NCBI RefSeq assembly: GCF_002811955.1
Contig: NZ_NPEF01000248.1
Span: forward strand, 1-5,367
Reading direction: 5' to 3'
Length of the DNA: 5,367 bases
Source of the DNA: Leptospira ellisii
GTDB lineage: Bacteria > Spirochaetota > Leptospiria > Leptospirales > Leptospiraceae
In this document: positions 1 to 5,367 of the stretch, piece after piece
Position numbering within the stretch: position 1 is the stretch's first letter
How the letters are laid out: the number at the start of each line of letters is the position of its first letter
Notes under the pieces: model-generated
The model's database searches: none
What the model was told of the DNA's origin: nothing
Seen by the model: the letters and a program-made list of their open reading frames with translations, nothing else
Program-made: the position numbers and the translations under genes

Positions 1-148
1 CAAACCGGGTAAGTTACGATCACTGAGAAAAAAAACGCTTTCTCAAAAAGAAAGGAGCTTACATTCCCATTTTAACGTCGTTTATTCCTTTTCTGCGGCG
101 ATTCAATCTTTGAAAAATCGAGTAAAATTCCGTAAAAGTTTTTAATAC
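1..148. other. Non-coding lead-in upstream of the EAL gene
   Basis: I see no convincing gene here. The first codons read in frame 1 run into TAA at 10-12, which could be the tail of an upstream gene, but three codons are too few to judge. A 7-bp inverted repeat (TGAGAAA at 24-30, TTTCTCA at 39-45, 8-nt loop) has no T-tract behind it. A good Shine-Dalgarno-like AAAGGAG lies at 51-57, but no ATG, GTG or TTG follows at normal distance. The reading frame of the next gene is closed by TAA at 143-145, so that gene cannot begin further upstream without a frameshift. Confidence 0.6.
110..138 (+). promoter_or_regulatory. Weak sigma70-like promoter candidate
   Basis: TTGAAA (110-115) and TAAAAG (133-138) are separated by 17 nt and resemble the -35 and -10 boxes of a housekeeping promoter, with 5 of 6 and 4 of 6 consensus bases. 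Transcription would begin near 145. That leaves almost no leader before the TTG at 149 and would favour the ATG at 200 as the true start of the EAL gene. The region is A/T-rich, so such matches arise easily by chance. Confidence 0.2.
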
Positions 149-2410
149 TTGGCTTTTCAAGGACTCGGTATAAATTCATATCTGTCGACGTCTAAAAGAA
201 TGCCCAATCACGAATTAGAAATGCAAATCGCCACTTACACGGACGCCGACCTCGCGGAAGATTCTTTCGCGCCATTTTTAGGAAACGAATTCGATTCCTA
301 TTCGATTCGCATCGACCCTTGGGAAGATGTGACCTCCAAAACGTATCTTTATTTCCTCGACACCGAAGGGAATCCGATCGATCGGATCGGATTCGCCGAG
401 AACGGAACTCGCAGCAGGGCCTTATTACTTTCCAAAAACGGAATCGCGTTGACGGGAACGATTTCTCCCGCGGCGAATTCCTCCATCCGGGAAATTCTTT
501 TCGAAAGCGATTTTGAAATTCATCCGGATCCCAACGGTGTGGATTTTATCGTTTGGGATTACGAGTATAGAAAAAACAGAAACGTCCGTTATTTCGATCG
601 GGAAAATTCCCGGAATTTTTTTCATCAGGAATTCCGCTTCAATCGGGAACAAACGCGGCTCCACGAAGAGGCGCTGGACGCGCTCCGTATTTTTGCGGAT
701 CGTTACGAACTTCCGATCGAACGGATCCAACTTCTGCTCCGCATCGGCAGAAAGAATTTCGTCCTTACCGAATCCTTTTCCGAACAGGCGGGACCGCGCA
801 GAAAACGCGCAGAAATTTTCCCTTTATCCGCTTCCCTTCTGGAGATTTTTTTGGGAATGCGTCGCGGAACAGCGGATCATTTTCTTCTTACGAAAAACGG
901 CGAATCGTTGTTAGCCGGTTCGGATCGGGAGAATCAAAAACCCTCCCTCTTCGTATCCAACAAAATCTGCACCATCGCCAACGGAGCCGCTTCCTACGCG
1001 AGATTCTCGCGTTTGTTTATGGATCGTCCCGAAACGATCGGTTCCGAAATCATATCCGTCAAAAAGATCTACAACGCGTTCGGATTGCAGGAAGTGTTTC
1101 ATACGATCCGAAAGATCAAAAACGAAGTCCCCGTGGTGGAAATTCCGTTTTTTGAATCCTTTGAAACGGGCGCGATCTCCGAACGGATCCGTTCCTCGGT
1201 ACTTTCGAAGGGAAAATTCGAAAACCCGTACGTTCTTTTACTCAAACTCTGGTCCTCCAAAGAGGAATGGGACACGAAAAAAATCGTGAACCTCGTGGGA
1301 GCGGTGATTCACCGTGCTTCGTCCGTGAAAAACCTCGTATTCTCGGAACTTTCCAAGGACACGTTCGTTTTCGTTTTCGATTTTGAGAACGACAGAAATC
1401 AGATCGATCGCATCAAAGATCGGATCGGAAAAACGCTCTCTAAAAAACACAGGATCCAGCGGGACGAGGTTTCGTTTTTGGTTTCTATGGGAATCGCGTC
1501 GATCGAAACCGAGAAAATTTCCGATATCGAAAATTCGATTCGATTGGCTCTTGAAATCCTGGAACGAAAACCGATCCGCGGAAAGTTCACTTTCGACGCG
1601 AACGAAGATCTACGACGCAAAAAGAACTTCGCTGATTTTCTTTCGGATTCTTCAGGCGTCGACTCCGATCAAAAACTTTTTTTTCAATATCAACCCATCA
1701 TCGACGTGCGGACGGGCGAAATTCCCCTTTTGGAATCCTTGGCTCGTCTGGAAGCCGAGGGACGCGTATTTTTTCCGAACGACTTTTTGGGAAAAAATCC
1801 GGACTTGGATTCCCTTTTGGAATTGGGAAAACGTTCCTTTCTGGACGCGCTTCGTCTCATTTCCGAACTTCAGGCGAACGGAAACAACCGCACCAAAGTC
1901 GCGATCAACATTTCTCCCGAACAACTTTCCCGTTTGGAGTTTTCCGAATCGCTACTTAAAATCGCGAAGGAATTTTCCGAGGATTGGAAACGGATCGTTT
2001 CCCGGGTCGTGATCGAGATCACCGAAAATTCGGAGATGATCGACGGGGAAATCTGCAGATATACGATTCAGGTTCTGCAAAACATCGGAATCTCCTTTTC
2101 TCTGGACGATTTCGGAACGGGGTATTCCTCCTTTAACCTTCTGAAATCAGTTCCGGTCGAATTCATAAAAATCGACAAGGCGTTTATCAAAGGAGTTACG
2201 GAGAATTCCCTGGATCGCCTGATCGTCAATTCGATCCTGGAGATCGCCTCTTTGATGGAGCTAAAGGTGATCGCGGAAGGTGTGGAAAACGAAAAACAAT
2301 TTCTTTACCTGCTTTCCATCGGAGTGGAATTGATCCAAGGTTATCACGTATTCAAACCCATGTCCCGAGAATCGCTTCCCGAAATCCTTTTTCCGGAGCG
2401 GGTCCGATGA
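149..2410 (+). CDS. Degenerate GGDEF / EAL-domain protein, predicted c-di-GMP phosphodiesterase
   Basis: This soluble 753-residue protein should hydrolyse the second messenger cyclic di-GMP to pGpG in the cytoplasm. The C-terminal EAL domain (about 508-750) keeps every residue of the known active-site set that I can place: E529 in ESL (the EAL signature, A changed to S), N587 in INIS, E623 in EITE, D653-D654 in DDFGTGYSS, K674 in KID, E710 in AEGVE and Q730 in QGY. Before it, about 340-490, lies a GGDEF-like fold whose signature has decayed to SKDTF (402-406) with no RxxD inhibitory site, so cyclase activity is unlikely. The first 330 residues match no domain I recognise; they contain no membrane segment and may be sensory. 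The start is uncertain: TTG149 gives the longest frame but has no clear Shine-Dalgarno, and ATG200 (residue 18) and ATG221 (residue 25) are alternatives. The gene overlaps the following FecR-like gene by four bases. Confidence 0.9.
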   Translation: MAFQGLGINSYLSTSKRMPNHELEMQIATYTDADLAEDSFAPFLGNEFDSYSIRIDPWEDVTSKTYLYFLDTEGNPIDRIGFAENGTRSRALLLSKNGIALTGTISPAANSSIREILFESDFEIHPDPNGVDFIVWDYEYRKNRNVRYFDRENSRNFFHQEFRFNREQTRLHEEALDALRIFADRYELPIERIQLLLRIGRKNFVLTESFSEQAGPRRKRAEIFPLSASLLEIFLGMRRGTADHFLLTKNGESLLAGSDRENQKPSLFVSNKICTIANGAASYARFSRLFMDRPETIGSEIISVKKIYNAFGLQEVFHTIRKIKNEVPVVEIPFFESFETGAISERIRSSVLSKGKFENPYVLLLKLWSSKEEWDTKKIVNLVGAVIHRASSVKNLVFSELSKDTFVFVFDFENDRNQIDRIKDRIGKTLSKKHRIQRDEVSFLVSMGIASIETEKISDIENSIRLALEILERKPIRGKFTFDANEDLRRKKNFADFLSDSSGVDSDQKLFFQYQPIIDVRTGEIPLLESLARLEAEGRVFFPNDFLGKNPDLDSLLELGKRSFLDALRLISELQANGNNRTKVAINISPEQLSRLEFSESLLKIAKEFSEDWKRIVSRVVIEITENSEMIDGEICRYTIQVLQNIGISFSLDDFGTGYSSFNLLKSVPVEFIKIDKAFIKGVTENSLDRLIVNSILEIASLMELKVIAEGVENEKQFLYLLSIGVELIQGYHVFKPMSRESLPEILFPERVR
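2395..2410 (+). promoter_or_regulatory. Ribosome binding site and ATGA overlap (translational coupling)
   Basis: GGAG at 2395-2398 lies 8 nt before ATG2407, inside the last codons of the EAL gene. The start ATG and the upstream stop TGA share the tetranucleotide ATGA. This arrangement usually means the two proteins are made from one mRNA by coupled translation, and it fixes the start of the FecR-like gene. Confidence 0.85.
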
Positions 2411-3513
2411 ATCAGGAAGAATTCAAAAAATATCTGGAATACAGGACCTTTCGGGAATCGTTTTTTCCTTCGGAGGATTTGTCGAACGTTTCCGAAGACG
2501 ATTCCCTTCTATCGGAGCGCAAAGCGGAACTGACGCCTTACGCCGCTTATACGGATTATTCCTCTCTCTATCGTTACGTTTCCAAGGAAACGCCGAATTT
2601 GTCCCTATACACTATTTACGATATTCCTGATTCCTCGATAACTACGGAAAAAAAATCGGGATTCGCCGCATTTTTTCGCTCCAACGGAAAAGAATTCCTC
2701 TGGAGTTTTTCCTTTCTCATACTCGTCCTATCCTTCTCGACTTGGTTCAAGGAACGTCTTTTTCTCCGAAAGGAAAATCCGAATTCCGCACCGGGAGTCA
2801 CTCTGACGGCGGACGATTGTATGTTTCAGGAACGGACCGGAGAATTTTGGCGGATCGCGGATTCTTCCCGAAAGTGCAGACTTTTCTATTCCTCTCCGTA
2901 CGGCAGAACGGAATTCTGGGTGTTTCCGAACACGGATCTGACGATCAAAACCGCGGGACCGGATCGATCCGATCTCGAGACGGAAATCCTAAAGGGAAGG
3001 GTTTATCTCAAGGAAACGTCCACGAAAAAGAACGGAACAAAACTCAAAGTGGGTTCTTGGAACGTTCAATTGACGGGAACGCATATCCTGCTCGATTACC
3101 GGAATCAAAAGGCCTACTTCACTTTGTTGGAAGGTTCCGCGGAATCGGAATTCGTTTCTCCGGAAACGGGTCGGACCGTTCATGAGACGCTTTCCAAACC
3201 CGGTGAAACGATGGAATTCGAATCCAAACGTCCTCAGGTCAGAAAGGTTTCCCTGAACGAAAATCAGCTCAAAAATCTGGTTCAAAACTTGGAAAAACGG
3301 AATACGGCGAACGATCGTGAAACGGACGCATCGCGTTATTTCCGAAACGAGCCCCAAACCGACGCTTCCGCGGACGACGCTTGGGTGATTCACCTCAAGG
3401 ACGGAAGGGTCGTCAAGGGCAGAATCGAAACTGAATATAAGAAAATCATTGTATATACCAAAAACGGAAGGGAAATCTTCGACGAAGAAGAGGTCGTCTC
3501 CGTATCCAAGTAG
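2407..3513 (+). CDS. FecR-domain single-pass membrane protein
   Basis: This 368-residue protein has a cytoplasmic N-terminus of about 96 residues, one hydrophobic span (97-114, FLWSFSFLILVLSFSTWF) and a large C-terminal part predicted to lie in the periplasm. Residues about 150-270 resemble the FecR fold: a stretch ending in KGRVYL, then VQLTGTHILLDY and FTLLEGSAES, then a PGE turn. FecR proteins classically relay an envelope signal to an ECF sigma factor, but no sigma-factor gene is present here and the N-terminus does not look like the usual FecR sigma-binding segment. That segment is acidic and rich in tyrosine (seven Tyr between 45 and 71). The last 40 residues (VIHLKDGRVVKGRI through FDEEEVVSV) resemble a small beta-rich module often found at the end of envelope proteins. 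Two cysteines, C138 and C157, lie at the front of the periplasmic part and could form a disulfide. Co-expression with the EAL protein suggests a shared pathway; its ligand is unknown. Confidence 0.8.
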   Translation: MNQEEFKKYLEYRTFRESFFPSEDLSNVSEDDSLLSERKAELTPYAAYTDYSSLYRYVSKETPNLSLYTIYDIPDSSITTEKKSGFAAFFRSNGKEFLWSFSFLILVLSFSTWFKERLFLRKENPNSAPGVTLTADDCMFQERTGEFWRIADSSRKCRLFYSSPYGRTEFWVFPNTDLTIKTAGPDRSDLETEILKGRVYLKETSTKKNGTKLKVGSWNVQLTGTHILLDYRNQKAYFTLLEGSAESEFVSPETGRTVHETLSKPGETMEFESKRPQVRKVSLNENQLKNLVQNLEKRNTANDRETDASRYFRNEPQTDASADDAWVIHLKDGRVVKGRIETEYKKIIVYTKNGREIFDEEEVVSVSK

Positions 3514-3516
3514 GAA

Positions 3517-3538
3517 TTTGATCCTGCCGGGAATCAAA
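3517..3538 (+). terminator. Possible hairpin after the FecR-like gene
   Basis: TTTGATCC (3517-3524) can pair with GG-A-ATCAAA (3530-3538) to give an 8-bp stem with one bulged A and the loop TGCCG. It starts four bases after the stop codon, where a terminator or mRNA-end hairpin would be expected. There is no U-tract after it, so it is not a textbook intrinsic terminator. Confidence 0.25.
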
Positions 3539-3598
3539 CCTTCCGCAAGGGAACCAATCGTTCCGCCCCACCGCAACTTTTCAGCGCGAAAATGTCGA

Positions 3599-3625
3599 TG
3601 AATTGATAGAACTAAAATCAATTCA
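3599..3625. promoter_or_regulatory. Perfect 9-bp inverted repeat (possible operator or leader hairpin)
   Basis: TGAATTGAT (3599-3607) and ATCAATTCA (3617-3625) are exact reverse complements separated by 9 nt. The dyad ends two bases before the Shine-Dalgarno CGGAG of the next gene. A -10-like TAAAAT (3613-3618) runs from the spacer into the second arm, with no clear -35 box at 17 nt. It could be a repressor-binding dyad or an mRNA hairpin beside the ribosome binding site. No T-tract follows on either strand, which argues against a terminator. Confidence 0.45.
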
Positions 3626-3640
3626 CTCGGAGAATCACGT

Positions 3641-4182
3641 ATGGATCTTTGGTATATTCGACTGATCGTCGTATTGTACGTATGTTTCGCATTAACGGAG
3701 GAAGTAGTTAAGGCGAACGAATACCCGCGAACGAAATTTTGGAAATTGAGGGGCGCCGTCTCCACCCTTTGTTATTTGACCGTGGCCGTTTACGCGCCCT
3801 TGTTTTGGGACGAATGGCTCGCGGAAAAGTCGCTTTTGGATCTGACCGCGCTCCCGTTTTGGGCCTCCTTACCGATCGCGTTTCTTTCCTTCGAACTCTG
3901 TCAATACGTCTGCTTCATAGTTTTCTGTCCATATTCCAACACGCGAACCTGAAAACTCCGAGATGGCTCGGCTTTCTGGTGCATAGACCGGAGAATCACG
4001 CGCTTCATCACGCGAGAGGGGTCCATTCCTTCAACTACGGGAACACTCCCCTTTTCGATTTTATATTCGGAACCTTCCGGAATCCGGACTCGTTTCCTCA
4101 GGAGGTTGGTTTTTACGAGGGAGCGTCCCTGAAAATACTGGATATGCACCTTGCGAAGGACGTCTCAAAATCGGGGAAATGA
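3641..4182 (+). pseudogene. Broken sterol desaturase / fatty acid hydroxylase-family membrane protein
   Basis: Intact family members are di-iron membrane enzymes, with several histidine clusters binding the metals, that hydroxylate or desaturate lipids. The 5' half is read from ATG3641, which has a good Shine-Dalgarno (GGAG at 3629-3632, 8 nt spacing). It codes for about 90 sensible residues with hydrophobic spans near residues 5-18, 41-56 and 71-95, then runs off-frame to TGA at 3950-3952. The 3' half continues one frame over from about 3920 to TGA at 4180-4182. It carries the family's C-terminal signature: FQHAN, TPRWLGFLVHRPENH, then HALHHARGVH (final histidine cluster, about 3997-4026), then LFDFIFGTFRNP. 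Together the halves make about 180 residues, whereas relatives are usually some 250-300. The missing middle should hold the first histidine clusters. The simplest reading is an out-of-frame internal deletion of 3n+1 bases joined near 3905-3922, so the product cannot be catalytic. A 103-residue truncated protein might still be made. An assembly error is the main alternative. Confidence 0.75.
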
Positions 4183-4423
4183 ACGCGTTCCGACCCGAAT
4201 CACCGAGAATCATATTCAGATTTTATAAATTATGATGCCGAATTTTCGGAATATATTTTTCGGATCTTTTTTTATAACTCGAAAGAGGGAATGAACGACG
4301 CCTTCCGGGGAATGAAAATCGATCCGATTCTGCAAAAGCTCTGCCTCTAAATCCTTATTAGAATGTGAGCCCGCGCTCGGGAAATGAAACCGAAGAGCAT
4401 GCGCGGATTGACGGAGATATACC
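4183..4423. other. AT-rich intergenic spacer before the lipoprotein gene
   Basis: The spacer is clearly more A/T-rich than the flanking genes in its first 100 bases. It holds a possible terminator (4238-4273), two tiny ORFs overlapping by ATGA (4232-4294 and 4291-4350), a -10-like TAGAAT at 4359-4364 without a matching -35 box, and a 4-bp GC hairpin (CCCG 4370-4373, CGGG 4378-4381). The lipoprotein promoter presumably lies here, but I cannot place it with confidence. Confidence 0.5.
4238..4273 (+). terminator. Weak terminator candidate after the hydroxylase remnant
   Basis: CCGAA (4238-4242) can pair with TTCGG at 4245-4249 or with a second TTCGG at 4259-4263, because TTTTCGGA occurs twice 14 bases apart. 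Only the longer hairpin places its stem next to the seven-T run at 4267-4273. The stem is just 5 bp and the loop is long, so efficiency would be low. Confidence 0.25.
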
Positions 4424-4429
4424 ATGATG
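4413..4429 (+). promoter_or_regulatory. Ribosome binding site of the lipoprotein gene with double ATG
   Basis: GGAG at 4413-4416 lies 7 nt before ATG4424 and 10 nt before the next codon, ATG4427. Either could be used, and the choice alters the signal peptide by one residue only. The first ATG has the more typical spacing. Confidence 0.75.
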
Positions 4430-5367
4430 CAGACGATATATAAGAACTTTTGGAGATTATCGCGACTTTCCTGGATTGCCTTATTTTTGTTAGTCGCTTC
4501 CTGCGAGGATAAAAAACAATCCGACCCTGTGGAGTCCACCCTGCCCCTTTTGACGTTCGCGAGCGAAGGGACCGCCCAACCGCCCGGAAGCGGTGGGAAC
4601 GACGGAGATCCCTCCTCTCCCGGTTTGCCCTCGTTTCCTGGAACCCCGGCCACACCGACCGTTTCCTCCACTACTCCGGGTCACACATCGAACAACGTGC
4701 CCATCAACGCTAAAATCACGGTGAATTTTTCGAAGACCGTGACGGCGGCGTCCGTAACCACAAATTCGGGCGACACGAATTGTTCGGGAACGATTCAGGT
4801 TTCATCCGACGATTTCGCCACCTGCGTGCGTATGAACTCTGCTCCCGTTTCGCCGAGCGGAGGAAACCATTCCATTTTTCAAGTGACTCCCGCCGCACTG
4901 TTCACGACGAATACTCAGTATAAATTGCGGATCGATAAGACCGTCTCCGACGAATCCGGCAACGAAATGCCCGAAACAGTGGTTAAGAATTTCACTACTT
5001 CGGCGAGCGCGGATATAACGGCTCCTCTCGTACAAACCACCTTACCGACTCAAGGCGACTTCCTCGTGGGCACGGGCACCTCCGTTGCGTTTCAATTTAA
5101 CGAACCTATGGATCCCGCATCGCTGACCGTTAACACGGTCGACGGCGTCTGCACGGGAAGCATTCAATTCACCGAGGCGAACAGCAATGTCTGTAGACGA
5201 ATGATCGCTCAACCCGTCTTTTTCAACGGCAACCGGGGATTCTCGATCAAACCCGCCGCAACACTCCTCCCGACGCGGGAATATACTGTTAAAATCACCA
5301 CCGCGGCGAAAGACGCCGCCGGGAATCCGTTGAACGCGAGTTATACGCTACGCTTCTTTCCGCAAAA
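4424..5367 (+). CDS. Lipoprotein with tandem Ig-like (Big_5/SbsA-like) domains, 3' end outside window
   Basis: The open frame covers 314 complete codons and runs off the window. Residues 1-26 form a lipoprotein signal peptide: basic start, hydrophobic core WIALFLLVAS, then C27 in a VASC lipobox of the loose type tolerated in spirochaetes. The mature protein would begin C-E-D, with acidic residues straight after the lipidated cysteine. A flexible linker rich in Pro, Gly, Ser and Thr spans about 48-90. Two Ig-like repeats follow, about 77-193 and 199-313, each with the run N..ITVNFS or VAFQFNEPMD near the start, a Y-K-L-R-I or Y-T-V-K-I strand, and D.(S/A)GN before the last strand. Both repeats contain a Cys pair with the same spacing (C120/C134 and C243/C257) inside matching C-(S/T)-G-(T/S)-I-Q segments. 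Such proteins are envelope-anchored and often structural or adhesive; no ligand can be inferred here. The gene has its own ribosome binding site and is probably separate from the upstream genes. Confidence 0.85.
   Translation, partial: MMQTIYKNFWRLSRLSWIALFLLVASCEDKKQSDPVESTLPLLTFASEGTAQPPGSGGNDGDPSSPGLPSFPGTPATPTVSSTTPGHTSNNVPINAKITVNFSKTVTAASVTTNSGDTNCSGTIQVSSDDFATCVRMNSAPVSPSGGNHSIFQVTPAALFTTNTQYKLRIDKTVSDESGNEMPETVVKNFTTSASADITAPLVQTTLPTQGDFLVGTGTSVAFQFNEPMDPASLTVNTVDGVCTGSIQFTEANSNVCRRMIAQPVFFNGNRGFSIKPAATLLPTREYTVKITTAAKDAAGNPLNASYTLRFFPQ

Noticed and set aside
1383..2012. 209-codon + strand frame inside the EAL gene
   Set aside because: The translation is low-complexity (rich in Arg, Phe, Trp, Ser) and the overlapping frame encodes the conserved EAL domain.
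3550..3566. GGAAC-CAATC-GTTCC small hairpin in the intergenic region
   Set aside because: It has a 5-bp stem that does not extend and no T-tract; such short dyads are frequent by chance.
3514..3600. Minus-strand stretch resembling a tRNA T-arm (GGTTTGATTCCC)
   Set aside because: The flanking bases do not form a 5-bp T-stem, and no acceptor, D or anticodon arm can be drawn.
2989..3765. 258-codon open frame on the minus strand opposite the FecR-like gene
   Set aside because: It lies antisense to a well-supported gene, crosses the intergenic region and the start of the next gene, and its translation shows no recognisable domain. It is a by-product of the codon bias of the + strand genes.
3628..4000. 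12-base direct repeat CGGAGAATCACG at 3628-3639 and 3989-4000
   Set aside because: One exact 12-mer pair is about what chance predicts in a window of this size, and the second copy is in the conserved coding sequence of the histidine motif.
4216..4671. Minus-strand frame opposite the lipoprotein signal peptide and linker
   Set aside because: Its Gly/Pro/Glu-rich start is the reverse complement of the Pro/Gly/Ser linker; the + strand frame has a ribosome binding site, signal peptide and lipobox.

Overview
The window reads like chromosomal DNA of a spirochaete, most probably Leptospira. This rests on gene style only: a cytoplasmic EAL protein with a leptospiral-type accessory N-terminus, a FecR-domain membrane protein with no sigma-factor gene beside it, and a lipoprotein with a spirochaete-like lipobox (VASC) followed by Ig-like domains. 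Base composition is intermediate, on the high side for the genus. I do not assign a species.

Layout, all on the + strand. 1-148: non-coding lead-in with a small hairpin, an orphan Shine-Dalgarno-like AAAGGAG and a weak promoter candidate. 149-2410: degenerate GGDEF plus intact EAL protein, a predicted c-di-GMP phosphodiesterase. 2407-3513: single-pass membrane protein with a periplasmic FecR-like domain, overlapping the previous gene by ATGA. 3514-3640: intergenic, with a hairpin after the FecR stop and a perfect 9-bp inverted repeat just before the next ribosome binding site. 3641-4182: a broken sterol desaturase/fatty acid hydroxylase-type membrane protein; its two halves lie in different frames and its middle is missing. 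4183-4423: AT-rich spacer with a possible terminator and two tiny overlapping ORFs of doubtful reality. 4424 to the window end: a lipoprotein with at least two Ig-like (Big_5/SbsA-like) domains, cut by the window edge.

The first two genes form a translationally coupled pair. A reasonable inference is that c-di-GMP turnover in the cytoplasm and an envelope-spanning FecR-like protein act in one pathway, but nothing in the sequence proves contact. The hydroxylase remnant and the lipoprotein each have their own ribosome binding site and look independent. I see no rRNA, tRNA, CRISPR array, insertion sequence or phage gene. The points most worth checking are the coupled EAL/FecR pair, the out-of-frame deletion in the hydroxylase gene, the dyad in front of it, and the cysteine pair repeated with identical spacing in both Ig-like domains.
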